From: Saccharibacter sp. EH611
GTDB taxonomy: Bacteria; Pseudomonadota; Alphaproteobacteria; Acetobacterales; Acetobacteraceae
Length of the DNA: 64,000 nt
NCBI RefSeq assembly: GCF_009834765.1
Contig: NZ_WVHP01000024.1
Coordinates: 7,501-71,500 of the forward strand
Reading direction: 5' to 3'
Shown: positions 53,861 to 63,604 of the stretch, one piece after another
Position numbering within the stretch: the first letter of the stretch is position 1
Layout: each line of letters starts with the position of its first letter
Position numbers and translations under genes: made by a program
The notes under the pieces: model-generated
What the model was told of the DNA's origin: nothing
The model's input: only the letters and a program-made list of their open reading frames with translations
Database searches by the model: none

Positions 53861-54370
53861 ATGTCTAAGATTAATCACTACGCAACGCAAAACAACACGG
53901 CAGATAACACCAAGCATGTCTCTATTGAGACCCTGAATGCACGTCTGGCTGATTTGATCGACCTTGCGCTGATCACCAAACAAGCTCATTGGAACCTCAA
54001 AGGGGCTGGCTTTATCGGTGTTCATGAAATGCTTGATGGCTTCCGTAGCGAAATTGATGGCCATGTTGATACAGCCGCAGAGCGCGCTGTCCAGCTGGGC
54101 GGTACGGCTCTTGGCACCTCTCAGAATGTTGCAGAACAAACAACATTCCCAGCTTATCCAACCGATATCTATGACGTGTTGGATCATGTGAAAGCTCTGG
54201 CCGAGCGCTTTGCAACGGTTGCTAACCGCGTGCGTGAAGCGATTAAGACCACAGCTGAAGCGGGCGATGATGATACAGCTGATATCTTCACCGAAATTTC
54301 CCGTGGGCTCGATAAGAACCTATGGTTCCTTGAAGCGCATACACAGGATGTTGCTGGCCCTAAAAAATAA
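53861..54370 (+). CDS. dps: Dps-family DNA-binding ferritin-like protein
   Basis: 169 residues. Ferroxidase motif TKQAHWNLKGAGFIGVHEML followed by D-G-FRSEIDGHVDTAAER, the inter-subunit iron site of Dps dodecamers. It stores iron using hydrogen peroxide and shields DNA during stress. AAGGAGAG is a strong ribosome site. Single-gene unit with its own terminator. Regulation by OxyR or Fur is likely from family knowledge but not shown here. Confidence 0.95.
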   Translation: MSKINHYATQNNTADNTKHVSIETLNARLADLIDLALITKQAHWNLKGAGFIGVHEMLDGFRSEIDGHVDTAAERAVQLGGTALGTSQNVAEQTTFPAYPTDIYDVLDHVKALAERFATVANRVREAIKTTAEAGDDDTADIFTEISRGLDKNLWFLEAHTQDVAGPKK

Positions 54371-54391
54371 GAGCAACTGCCTCTGTTCTAT

Positions 54392-54434
54392 AAAAAAGGG
54401 GGATGCGACTATTAATGTCGCATCCCCCTTTTTT
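54392..54434. terminator. Bidirectional terminator after dps
   Basis: AAAAAAGGGGGATGCGAC (54392-54409) and GTCGCATCCCCCTTTTTT (54417-54434), perfect 18-bp stem between convergent dps and the 54450-54932 gene. Confidence 0.95.
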
Positions 54435-54449
54435 CGTCCTTTCTTTCCT

Positions 54450-54932
54450 TTAAAGAGAAAGAGCGAGGTGTTCACGCGCAAAATAAAACGGATCCTCACG
54501 AAGCACATCGGCAACACGCCGCCCATCAGGCAAAACATCATCTGTTTCTGGTGTGTAATCCGCTAAACCATCATCTGCTGCTTGCGCTTGATCAGCCTCT
54601 TGATGTCCTCCCTCGCCTTGTGAAGAGGTAGGACGTGCACGTGACAATCCTTCAAGCACGAACTTTACAAACTGGCGGTATTCTTCTTCCACCAATGGGC
54701 CAGGCGTCTCCCCGCGCTGACGCTGCACCACCCAGCCACGCGTCACTTCCTCAAGACTGCCCCACTCACCATCAGCTGTGCCAAGAGCGCGTTGGGTCAA
54801 TGTTTCAATGCTTGCGCGTGCAAGCATATCCAACTCCTCTGAGGTCAATCTCTGCGGAGGTGTTGACGTTGATTTTTTAACGACCCAACCGTCAACCAAA
54901 GCCCGCAATGCGGGAAGAATTTCAACAGACAT
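54450..54932 (-). CDS. Hypothetical protein at the end of the glycosyltransferase/secretion run
   Basis: 160 residues, soluble, no signal peptide. Helical N-terminal part (MSVEILPALRALVDGWVVKK, LTSEELDMLARASIETLTQR), a polar Gln/Glu/Ala-rich linker near 105-125, and an acidic end with DVLPDGRRVADVLREDPFYF. No family recognised. It follows the GT4 gene after 30 bases on the same strand and is bounded by the dps terminator, so it is the last gene of this unit. Confidence 0.72.
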   Translation of the reverse strand: MSVEILPALRALVDGWVVKKSTSTPPQRLTSEELDMLARASIETLTQRALGTADGEWGSLEEVTRGWVVQRQRGETPGPLVEEEYRQFVKFVLEGLSRARPTSSQGEGGHQEADQAQAADDGLADYTPETDDVLPDGRRVADVLREDPFYFAREHLALSL

Positions 54933-54962
54933 TAAACACCCCTCTCATCATCACCAGCTCCC

Positions 54963-56204
54963 TTATACCAGAGCTTTATGAACCTGATGGACATTATCAT
55001 CAATCAGCTTCTCATACTGGTGTAGATAATCTTTTAAATCGAACTGAGCACACGCCTGACGCCGCGCTTTCCGTCCAAATCTTTGCGCTAAGGCACGATC
55101 TTCCAAAAGCTCTAGCACACCATCTGCAATCTGCTCAGGCTCTAAAAAAGGCACCAAACGCCCATTCTCGCCATCCGTGAGAAATTCACGCACAGGCGCT
55201 GTATCGCTCGCAACAAGCGGACAACCAACAGCCATTGCCTCTCGTAGCGACCATGACAACACGAACGGATAGGTCAAATAAACATGCGCGTTTGAACGCT
55301 GCAAGATGCGTATCAAATCCTCATGGCTCTGCCATCCCACAAAATGAATGCGCTCTAAGTCGAGCTGCCCTTTCAGCTCACGCAGCATAGCATCTTGCCA
55401 ACTACCGCCACCAGGAGGGTGTTGGCCATAGCTGATCCCATTCCCACCAACGACAATAATGCGCGCATCCGGACGAGCTGTTAAAATACGTGGGAGAGCC
55501 CGCATAAAACTATGGAAACCACGATAAGGCTCCATATCTCGTGCCGCGTACGTCACCAACGTTTCATAGGGCTGCACACGAACATCTCCAACTTGCAGCA
55601 CACGCTCTCGTGCCGTTTTATCTGGACGACATCGCGCTAAATCAACCCCTTCATGCAAGAGAGAAAGCTTTGACTGTGCCCAGTCAGGGTATGTCCCTTT
55701 TTGGAACAGGGTCGGCGTTTGGCCTACTCCGGGAAGCGTCAACGCCTGAAGATTAATGGCATTTTTACAACGCACCAATAAAGGAGCAAGATCTGTCAGC
55801 GGGAACTCAGGATCAAACCCAACATCCAGCCCTTCAACATGATAATAAAATTCAAAATACCCTAAGACCGGCACATTCGGAAAAACATCACCAATATTAA
55901 GAAGCTCACCCCACCCATGATGGCCAATGATAATATCGGGCACATAGCCAAGAGCTTTTAAAGACTGCGCCACACGCGCCACTGCTTCTGCCCGACGCAC
56001 AGCATGATCCAACTCACGCACAGCAGGATGAACCGATGAAGAAGGCAAAGAAGGCGGCGCATACAATACACGCCGCACCCCTGCTATTTCCTGAGCCTGG
56101 CTGGCTGTAATAAAGACAATCTCATGACCACCTTGCTTCACAAGATGATGTAATAGATGCACATATTGCGCGGGAAAACTTTGATGAACGAAAAGATACC
56201 GCAC
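54963..56204 (-). CDS. Glycosyltransferase, GT4 family
   Basis: 413 residues, GT-B fold. N-terminal half starts RYLFVHQSFPAQYVHLLHHL and has PDIIIGHHGWGELL; the C-terminal donor half has YAARDMEPYRGFHSFMRALP, IIVVGGNGISYG and LSWSLREAMAVGCPLVASDT. The N-terminal HQSFPAQ motif is typical of a GT4 subgroup found beside type I secretion genes in alphaproteobacteria. Six bases or less from the ChW-repeat gene upstream, hence co-translated. Confidence 0.9.
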   Translation of the reverse strand: MRYLFVHQSFPAQYVHLLHHLVKQGGHEIVFITASQAQEIAGVRRVLYAPPSLPSSSVHPAVRELDHAVRRAEAVARVAQSLKALGYVPDIIIGHHGWGELLNIGDVFPNVPVLGYFEFYYHVEGLDVGFDPEFPLTDLAPLLVRCKNAINLQALTLPGVGQTPTLFQKGTYPDWAQSKLSLLHEGVDLARCRPDKTARERVLQVGDVRVQPYETLVTYAARDMEPYRGFHSFMRALPRILTARPDARIIVVGGNGISYGQHPPGGGSWQDAMLRELKGQLDLERIHFVGWQSHEDLIRILQRSNAHVYLTYPFVLSWSLREAMAVGCPLVASDTAPVREFLTDGENGRLVPFLEPEQIADGVLELLEDRALAQRFGRKARRQACAQFDLKDYLHQYEKLIDDNVHQVHKALV

Positions 56205-56209
56205 AAGCC

Positions 56210-57139
56210 CTACTGACGACGCGTACGCCGCTTATCTGTCTTACGCACGGTTGAAGACGACGCTTTGCGAGACGAACTCTCTTTTTTAGAGGCCTTTTCC
56301 TCGGTGTCTCCTTCCACTGGTATCAACTCCAAACGAAACCCTTCAAGAGGTGCCAAGCTTTCCGCCTCAAGAGCATCCTCTGCCCCATCCACAGGCCCCA
56401 GACGCGTTCCATCTGTAAAAGAAGCACTCAAACGCAGCGACCAATGCTCCGCCTTTTCACCTTTTAAGCGAACACGAAGCCCTAAAATAGGCAAAGACAT
56501 CCCACGAGAACCACAGAACTTTCCCCCTTCAACCCAAGGAGAAAGCCATCCACGCCCCAATACGGCCTGATACTCGACATCATCAGTTTTCAGCGGGCCT
56601 GTTGTATTGACTGAAAAGCCTTCAATCCATAACTGGCTCCCCGGTGTACCCACCCAGTCTCCAAGCTGACCATTGACATCACCTTGCCGCTGGATATGAG
56701 CTGTAACATCACCAACAACCGCTTTATCAGCCGGCGTACCTGCAGCAAGCTCTGTTGCTTCAACACCCTCTCTCACGCCTCCTTCAGCACGACTATCAAT
56801 CAGTCGCATGACTTGAAGACGAGACCCTTCTTGCTCACTTCCAAGCTCTTGGTAGGTCGTCACCATCACACCAGACGGGCCTTGATGAACACGCACTAAA
56901 GCAGCGCCATTCATGCTTCCCATCCAGCCATCTGTCTCAAACGTGCTCACCTCAACTACGTCAGGAGACACTCCAGGAGCGCGGGTAATGCGCACACCCG
57001 GCAAACCAGAACGACCCGGTGGTTTTTGCCCCGGGGCATGGAACACACAATAGACCCCGGCATCAAGCATCATGACATGCGCACCCGCCTTCAGATCTAC
57101 TACGCGGTTCTCTCCCTGTTCCTGCTCTGTGTCGGGCAT
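56210..57139 (-). CDS. Protein with clostridial-hydrophobic-W (ChW)-like repeats
   Basis: 309 residues; ATG 57139 is preceded by GGGAGG, and the longer in-frame start (57193) is rejected. The middle holds ChW-like repeats: DVTAHIQRQGD followed by GDWVGTPGSQLWIEGFSV; VEYQAVLGRGWLSPWVEGGK followed by CGSRGMSLPILGLRVRLKG; and a weaker third one, AEHWSLRLSASFTDGTRLGP ending LEGFRLELIPV. ChW repeats occur in surface proteins of clostridia and a few proteobacteria. The C-terminus is a Lys/Arg/Ser tail (KASKKESSSRKASSS). No signal peptide, so it is not Sec-exported. Role unknown. Confidence 0.65.
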   Translation of the reverse strand: MPDTEQEQGENRVVDLKAGAHVMMLDAGVYCVFHAPGQKPPGRSGLPGVRITRAPGVSPDVVEVSTFETDGWMGSMNGAALVRVHQGPSGVMVTTYQELGSEQEGSRLQVMRLIDSRAEGGVREGVEATELAAGTPADKAVVGDVTAHIQRQGDVNGQLGDWVGTPGSQLWIEGFSVNTTGPLKTDDVEYQAVLGRGWLSPWVEGGKFCGSRGMSLPILGLRVRLKGEKAEHWSLRLSASFTDGTRLGPVDGAEDALEAESLAPLEGFRLELIPVEGDTEEKASKKESSSRKASSSTVRKTDKRRTRRQ

Positions 57140-57295
57140 TGTGCCTCCCTGTTTTACGAGATCGTTTCTGCTTCCGTAAGGGCGCACACCCACTAACAGG
57201 AAACACAGCTACAACCTCTCGTGAGATAATACTGTAAAGCATTCACCCGATGAAGATGACGAACTCTCTACTCAAATACACCTTTTCTTAGCATA

Positions 57296-60232
57296 CTAAC
57301 GGATTTTTTCGTAATGCAACATATACTGTGCTAAAAAATTGATCGAGACTCCTAATGGAATGACACGACCTCGGCCAGACACTCTAACACGATCACCCGA
57401 CGCTCCGATATCAAAGCTCAGAACATCCAACCCTGCTTTCCATAACCATCCCAATACGTAACACCATGTCTCAGGGGCAACCGATGGTATGAAGCCAATA
57501 TCGATTTTTTCAACGGCCAGCAATAGTAAAATATCTTTCTCGCGATATGGCCCCGTCACCCGGACACCTGCCTCCATCAATTTTTCGTCATCAGCCGTAC
57601 TCCCAAACAAAACAAGCTCTAATGGCAAATCATGCTTTTGAATATGCCGACCAAGATCAACGAGAACATCATACCCTTTCCAGCGACTAATCCCCCCAAG
57701 CACACCAATACGACGCTTCGCATGGCGATAAAAAGGCTTACGTTCACTCTGGAGAAGACAACGATCGTCTTCGAGAGGTTCAATATCAATGGTCTTTACG
57801 TCCATTATATGGCGCTTTAACCGTCTCGCCGCATCAGAGGATGGAGCCACTACACGACGTGCTGCTGTCAACTCAACTGATGAACGCTCCAACAACGCCG
57901 AAATAGTCAGCCCAGCTTCAAGAGATTGCCCCCACCGATCAATACATCTCTGGCACGCCTCCACAGAGGGCTCCCCACAATAATGGCCGTCTCCCGTTAA
58001 GAGCGCAATACGTGGGCAAAACCAAACATGGTCATGCACAAAAACATCATACGGAACCTCAAGAGCACGATGGAGAGTGCGTATCCAAGGAGCATGTCCG
58101 GCCAAATGATGCCATTCAATATGACGTACTTGCACATCCCGAAGGAGACGACACAACTTGTTTTTCTCCGATGGTAGTGCATAAGATAGGTTGGGGAACC
58201 CCTCAATACTTCCACAGACTTCCAGTATACAGCCCTTCTCTGTTGGCGCCATACTCAGTGCGAGCACCTTTTTACGTAGGAAAGATTGGCCTCTCTCTTT
58301 CACAACACGCGCAACACCTCCACCAAGACGGTGCTGTATCATCAAAACAGAGCCAGCCTCTCCTACTCTTTCCCTCAAACAATACTCATCAAAAGAACGA
58401 CGCACCTTATAGAGAGGGTCGCGCTTTTTAAAATCTTGTACATCTTGCGCATATTGTGGATATAGCTTGTTTAACAGCGCTAAATTGCGCTCCAATAAGC
58501 CACGATATCCCTCCTGAAACGATGCATGCCCCCGATGCCGCACATACACCGTCACAGCAGCAACATGACGAAAGCCCTGCTCACGAGCACGGAGACAAAA
58601 ATCATTCTCCTCCGCATAGCCCTGCGCAAAAAGCTGGTCGCGCATCAAACCTGTCGCTTGTAAACACGCCGCAGAAATAGCCATGCAAAAGCCATTCCCC
58701 GTCGGCAGTTCAATAATATCAGGCTGGTCTATAGCTTGGCATAACTGGTCTAAAAAACGTGCGTTTCGTAGTGAGGGATAAATATTGTCTTGTTCAACGG
58801 ACGGATACGAGGTGAGCCCACCATCATTTGAAAAAGGCGTCGCTGTGCCAACATGGGGCAACGCTAACCATGCCCGCAAACGCTCTACCCATCCCGGGAA
58901 AACAGTCGTGTCACTATTGAGCAAAATAACATCACGTCCGTGACAAAGGCTCAGCCCAACATTGACACTGTAAGGATAACCACGATTATACGCATTTGTT
59001 CGTAAAATAATTTGCTTTTGCTCAGCAAGCTGTTGAACGTACTGAACAATACCTGCATCTGGGGAAGCATCATCAATGACGACCACCACAGTATCCTGTG
59101 GCACAGTCTGCAAAACGCTTCTTAAACAGTCACGTGTTCCCTCATAATCACGATAAACAGGAATGATAACAGCACAACGCGCAGCCTTCAGGCGTGATCG
59201 CTCATCTTCGGTTGCGTTCCCCCCTCCCACCATCATCGGCTGAAATTGCGTCGGAATAGGCGCCTTACCTACTAAAATCTGCTCTATCTGCGGATCAAGC
59301 GGCGCCCCACGTAGCAGACGTTGATGCGTGTCCCGCACAACGACCTTCTTTTTCTCCCTATCTGGGAGAGAAGAGAGAGGGAAAGAAAACCCCCACGGTC
59401 GAAACAAAGGGCGGTCATCTCCCGCTATATCCCTTTTTTCCGAAACTGTTAGAGAAAAAGCGTCATCTATCCAAATTTTCGGTTCAAAATCAGGCTCCTC
59501 AGGATGCCACAGCCATCCCTCAAGGTGCCCGTCCTTAACGGTTACAACCCCATCACAACGGGTCAACGTGTGGATATCAAATGGACTGCCTAAAACATGC
59601 CGCCCTTTAACAGTAACCGACAAACGTTCATAGTCAGACCATAGACGTTTCGTTCCCTTATCATTCCATGAAGACAATAGAATCGCCCCAGGATCCATCT
59701 CTCCCAGATCATACGAATCTAGATAGAGTTGAACACGCTCTGCGCAATGAATTGAGACAATCCCACTATTAGAAAGCGTCGCCCAACCCGGCCTGCCCGT
59801 CTGTGCTGCGAGACGTCCTGCAACATCTGAAATCCCTTTCACCGCAAAAGAACGCGACAACGCATTTCCTAAGCAGCGCGCAGCCTCTTGTAGGCGCCCC
59901 TGTCGGCAGAGGCACCAAATCTCGGCAAAAGCAGCCTCACGTAGTTGGTAGCGCTCCCGCAGTAGCTGAAACCGAGGCTGACAAATCCGGCAATAATTAA
60001 GCTCCAAGGCCACCATTGCATAAGAAAGCATCGCATTAGAGCGGTCTCCCGACAAACGCTCCGCACGCCCAAGCCAGTAAAAACTGTCTTTGAGCTCCCC
60101 TTCCTCATAACAGGCCAGACCACGCTCAAGAGCCTCACTGGCCTCGCGCTCTCGCTCTTCATACCAGCGCTGCTCATCTTCGGACGAAATCTTCAGTCCA
60201 TAACTGACATAGGGTGGGAAGGCCTCAGCCAT
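57296..60232 (-). CDS. Large TPR / GT2 / GT4 glycosyltransferase fusion
   Basis: 978 residues. About 20-140: TPR-like helices (LERGLACYEEGELKDSFYWL). About 215-330: a beta module like those in the 838-residue enzyme (KDGHLEGWLWHPEE and WGFSFPL). About 355-600: GT2 domain (CAVIIPVYRDYEGTRDCLRS, VVIDDAS, LLNSDTTVFPGW, GYAEENDFCLRA). About 640-978: GT-B-like region with EWHHLAGHAPWI, DHVWFCPR, GVLGGISRWKGYDVL and FIPSVAPETWCYVLG. Two sugar-transfer sites in one chain suggest a processive or two-step addition. It overlaps the SEL1 gene by 8 bases. Confidence 0.85.
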   Translation of the reverse strand: MAEAFPPYVSYGLKISSEDEQRWYEEREREASEALERGLACYEEGELKDSFYWLGRAERLSGDRSNAMLSYAMVALELNYCRICQPRFQLLRERYQLREAAFAEIWCLCRQGRLQEAARCLGNALSRSFAVKGISDVAGRLAAQTGRPGWATLSNSGIVSIHCAERVQLYLDSYDLGEMDPGAILLSSWNDKGTKRLWSDYERLSVTVKGRHVLGSPFDIHTLTRCDGVVTVKDGHLEGWLWHPEEPDFEPKIWIDDAFSLTVSEKRDIAGDDRPLFRPWGFSFPLSSLPDREKKKVVVRDTHQRLLRGAPLDPQIEQILVGKAPIPTQFQPMMVGGGNATEDERSRLKAARCAVIIPVYRDYEGTRDCLRSVLQTVPQDTVVVVIDDASPDAGIVQYVQQLAEQKQIILRTNAYNRGYPYSVNVGLSLCHGRDVILLNSDTTVFPGWVERLRAWLALPHVGTATPFSNDGGLTSYPSVEQDNIYPSLRNARFLDQLCQAIDQPDIIELPTGNGFCMAISAACLQATGLMRDQLFAQGYAEENDFCLRAREQGFRHVAAVTVYVRHRGHASFQEGYRGLLERNLALLNKLYPQYAQDVQDFKKRDPLYKVRRSFDEYCLRERVGEAGSVLMIQHRLGGGVARVVKERGQSFLRKKVLALSMAPTEKGCILEVCGSIEGFPNLSYALPSEKNKLCRLLRDVQVRHIEWHHLAGHAPWIRTLHRALEVPYDVFVHDHVWFCPRIALLTGDGHYCGEPSVEACQRCIDRWGQSLEAGLTISALLERSSVELTAARRVVAPSSDAARRLKRHIMDVKTIDIEPLEDDRCLLQSERKPFYRHAKRRIGVLGGISRWKGYDVLVDLGRHIQKHDLPLELVLFGSTADDEKLMEAGVRVTGPYREKDILLLLAVEKIDIGFIPSVAPETWCYVLGWLWKAGLDVLSFDIGASGDRVRVSGRGRVIPLGVSINFLAQYMLHYEKIR

Positions 60233-62012
60233 GCTCCTCTCCTTTTTCCGCCGAAAGACGCTGTTGGTCGAGCTCTTTCAAATCTTTTTCGGCCTCTTTA
60301 GCACCGTTTTTCACGGCACGACGCAGCCATAAACGCGCTTGATCAACATCCGTATGTCCGGCCAATCCTCGCGCCAAGTAACGCCCGACCATCATCTGGG
60401 CAAGGCCATGACCTCTCTGGGCCGCCTTCTCAAAATAATCAAAGGCCCGCGAACGATCCATTGGGATGTCATGCCCGCCACCATACATAGCCCCAAGAGA
60501 GAAGAATGCATCCACATTCCCTTGCTCGGCAGCTTGATGATACAAGGCCAACGCTTTTTGGTGATCACGCCGCCCTTCAACAGCCCCTGTAACGAGCAAC
60601 TGCGCCGCTGCTACACAGGCCTCCGGCATCCCTGCCTCTGCTGCTTTCTCGATCCATTTTAAACCATTAACAGGGTCAGCTGATAAACCAATCCCTTCAT
60701 AAAGCATGCGGCCATACCAATATTGGGCGTTCACGATACCGTCGCGCGCTTTACTCATCCAGTAGAGAGCCTGCGCTTCATCACGTCCACCGCCAAGCCC
60801 TTGAGCGAGACACACCCCTAAATTGAACGCCCCTAACGGATCTCCACTCTCTGCTAAATGGCGGAAACGCTCTTGCATGTCCGCTTTCGCCTCATCTGAT
60901 TGAGGCACGCCGGCAAGAATCATATTCCCAAAGTCCGCCACAGCATGTTTATCGCCTTTTGCTGCAGCCACTTGAAACCAATGCGTCGCCTTTTGGGGAT
61001 CCCGCTCCGTTCCTGTGCCCGTTAGGTAAAGCAGCGCTAACGCACGTGTTGCTGCGACATGCCCATTTTCTGCCGCCAAGCGATACCATTTAAGCGCTTC
61101 TGAAGGGACGGGAACAAAATCTTCCCCTCGAATATATAAATCACCAAGCAAAGCAGCCGCATCAGCATCTCCATTATACGCAGCCCGCCGCAACCACGTC
61201 TCTGCTCGCGTAATATTCGTCTCTACGCCAACCCCTTTAAGGAGCATGAGCCCATAGCGTGCCTGAGCAGGGAGAATATTATTCTCCGCTGCTTTTTCAT
61301 AATAATGAGCAGCCCGCTCAAAACTTTGCTTTACCGCAAAGCCTGTCTCATACATCCAACCCAGCGTAGCACACGCCGTGCCTAGATCACCCTCTGCCGC
61401 TTTGGTTAAATAGGCTGCTGCACGGCGTTTCTCATCCTCGGTTCTTGCCTCCCCCACAAGAAGGAGACCAAGGCCAAGATAGCCTTGTAACGCCCCACCA
61501 TCAGCCGCCTTACCATACCAGTAGCGGGCCTGCCGTTCATCACGCAGCTCTTTAGGGCCATGGGTTAGAATATGAGCCAGCAGGGCTTGAGCATCCGCAT
61601 TCCCAGCCTCAGCTCCGCGACGCGCCCAAAGCTCAGCCTGTTCAAAATCAGGCTGCTTTTCCGCATGTTCATACTCGGCGGTTAACGCATCGACCGTGTT
61701 AAACGTCGTGGTTGGATCAAACCCTTCTGGCAAGCCCATCGCGTAGAGCGTTGCCAACGTAAAGCACGCTTCTGGCAGTCCATGATGGGCTGCACGCGAC
61801 ACCCAGCGCGCCCCTTCCTCTAGAGACGCCACCACCCCATTGCCGCTTAGGTAACATTGCCCAACCTGATATTGCGCCTGCGGGTCATCGCGTCGCGCAA
61901 GATCCGCAAAAATCGAAAAGGCCTCAACAGCTTCCCCTTGCTCGAGAAGCTGCATAGCATGCGCAAACCGTCGAACGGACGGACGGAAAGATGAGAAAAA
62001 CGTCTTCTTCAT
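60225..62012 (-). CDS. SEL1-repeat protein
   Basis: 595 residues made of about fourteen SEL1-like repeats of about 36 residues, e.g. AEGDLGTACATLGWMYETGF, AYNGDADAAALLGDLYIRGE, AEAGMPEACVAAAQLLVTGA, and AAQRGHGLAQMMVGRYLARG. No signal peptide, so a cytoplasmic scaffold. SEL1 proteins bring partners together; here it lies between a secretion adaptor and a glycosyltransferase, 20 bases after the adaptor gene, so it may hold the glycosyltransferases or cargo at the exporter. Highly acidic near the N-terminus of several repeats; no enzyme motif. Confidence 0.88.
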   Translation of the reverse strand: MKKTFFSSFRPSVRRFAHAMQLLEQGEAVEAFSIFADLARRDDPQAQYQVGQCYLSGNGVVASLEEGARWVSRAAHHGLPEACFTLATLYAMGLPEGFDPTTTFNTVDALTAEYEHAEKQPDFEQAELWARRGAEAGNADAQALLAHILTHGPKELRDERQARYWYGKAADGGALQGYLGLGLLLVGEARTEDEKRRAAAYLTKAAEGDLGTACATLGWMYETGFAVKQSFERAAHYYEKAAENNILPAQARYGLMLLKGVGVETNITRAETWLRRAAYNGDADAAALLGDLYIRGEDFVPVPSEALKWYRLAAENGHVAATRALALLYLTGTGTERDPQKATHWFQVAAAKGDKHAVADFGNMILAGVPQSDEAKADMQERFRHLAESGDPLGAFNLGVCLAQGLGGGRDEAQALYWMSKARDGIVNAQYWYGRMLYEGIGLSADPVNGLKWIEKAAEAGMPEACVAAAQLLVTGAVEGRRDHQKALALYHQAAEQGNVDAFFSLGAMYGGGHDIPMDRSRAFDYFEKAAQRGHGLAQMMVGRYLARGLAGHTDVDQARLWLRRAVKNGAKEAEKDLKELDQQRLSAEKGEEHG

Positions 62013-62032
62013 AATGAGCTGTCGTCACCCAC

Positions 62033-63604
62033 CTAAGATGGCTCTCTCATGCCATTGGTGAGGGTTGGGACAATACGACTAAACAGATACTTGATGATCG
62101 TACGTTTCCCCACATCAATATCCGCCGTGACAGGAACACCCGGTGCCGGATGGAAGAAAGACGGCTGCCCATGAAGCGTATATTTATCCACACGCAAACG
62201 GATCCGATAAAAAACGGGGGCATCCCCTTGTGTTGCCAGCTCTTCAGGGTTGATCCCAGCCCGAATGTTGCTTGTCGAAATATCCGTTGGCAGGAAAGTA
62301 TCCGCACTAATGACCCGCACGGTCGCTTCTGCTCCGCCATACATATTATACGGAAAAGACGAGAACTTAATAATCGCATGGTCTTTTAGCTTCACAAACC
62401 CTGCGTCCTGTGCACGCAAAATAGCTTCCATTTCCAGCCCTGTCGCACTTGGAACCAGTGTCATGATCCGCACTTGTGGATCAACCACCGCCCCAACAGA
62501 CACTGGAGCGACCGTGAGCACAACACCATCCGTCGGTGCGCGCAACAAGATCATGCGCTGCTTAACACGCGCTTTACGGTACTCACTACGCGTTTCATCA
62601 AGACGGCGCTCTGATTCCGCTAAACTTGTGTAAGCCTCTGCTTTAAAAGACTGAATGAAACTCTCTCGCGTCGCTTTTAGCGCATTCAGACGACTTTCTG
62701 TGCCATTAGCTTGTTGCTGAGCCGTAATCAATGCCCGCTCAGCATCCATGACAGCATCCTGCGCCCCAAGCGTGGAAAGCCGCGAACCGACTTCTTCCTT
62801 CTGTTCACGCCGCCGCATCTCTAATACAGCAGACACAACCCGCAGCTTGCTAGCAAACATCGCAGCATTAGCCCGTGCCCCCTGAAGGTCACTTTCCATC
62901 CCCGCAATACGATGGTCAAAGTCTTGAATATGGGCCATATAATCTTGGTGACGCCGTAAATACGTCTCACCCTGCTGAATGGAGGCCGGAACATTGAGGT
63001 CAGGATGGTATTCTTGCCCAGCGGCTTCCGCCTTCAGTCTGTCCACCTGTGCTTGCAAGAGTTGAGACTGGGCAACAAGGTTCTCCATATCCACTTGGCT
63101 TAATGTCGGATCCAAGCGAGCCAGCACCTGCCCCTTATGCACATAATCTCCCACATGCGCATCAAGCGAACGGATCACCCCACTATCGAAAGGCTGCACA
63201 AGGGTTGTTGGTTGGGTGGAAATAAGCCGTCCCTTAACAGATACCACCTTATTGACGGGGAAAAGCGCCATTGCCAGCAAGCTCATAATAAGCAAGCTGC
63301 CTGTGACCCAAACAATATATTGTGCCGATGGCGTGGCGGGCATATTAACCAGCCCACGCGTTGGAGAGTGGAACTCCAGCAAGGCCACGGGCATACCATC
63401 AGGGGCAAAGGGGTCTGTGGCTTTACGCGGAACATTATGCCCCCCTTCCTTGGGAGCTTCCTCTTCGTGCCCTCCCTGATCGGCAGAAGAGTCTTGCCCG
63501 TCAGCACGAGCTTTATCACGCGTGTTCTCAGTCTCCCCATCATGGGAGGAAGAAGCCGTATCGCGAGGGTCATCGTCATGAGGTGTGTGCTCATTCTCAC
63601 TCAT
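62033..63604 (-). CDS. HlyD-family type I secretion adaptor
   Basis: 523 residues. About 65-residue N-terminal cytosolic acidic/His-rich tail, one membrane helix near 105 (YIVWVTGSLLIMSLLAMALF), then the HlyD periplasmic part: STQPTTLVQPFDSGVIRSLD, a long coiled coil, LLRAPTDGVVLTVAPVSVGA, and a C-terminal beta-barrel. It links the inner-membrane ABC exporter to a TolC-like channel. ATG overlaps the stop of the ABC gene (ATGA). Confidence 0.94.
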   Translation of the reverse strand: MSENEHTPHDDDPRDTASSSHDGETENTRDKARADGQDSSADQGGHEEEAPKEGGHNVPRKATDPFAPDGMPVALLEFHSPTRGLVNMPATPSAQYIVWVTGSLLIMSLLAMALFPVNKVVSVKGRLISTQPTTLVQPFDSGVIRSLDAHVGDYVHKGQVLARLDPTLSQVDMENLVAQSQLLQAQVDRLKAEAAGQEYHPDLNVPASIQQGETYLRRHQDYMAHIQDFDHRIAGMESDLQGARANAAMFASKLRVVSAVLEMRRREQKEEVGSRLSTLGAQDAVMDAERALITAQQQANGTESRLNALKATRESFIQSFKAEAYTSLAESERRLDETRSEYRKARVKQRMILLRAPTDGVVLTVAPVSVGAVVDPQVRIMTLVPSATGLEMEAILRAQDAGFVKLKDHAIIKFSSFPYNMYGGAEATVRVISADTFLPTDISTSNIRAGINPEELATQGDAPVFYRIRLRVDKYTLHGQPSFFHPAPGVPVTADIDVGKRTIIKYLFSRIVPTLTNGMREPS

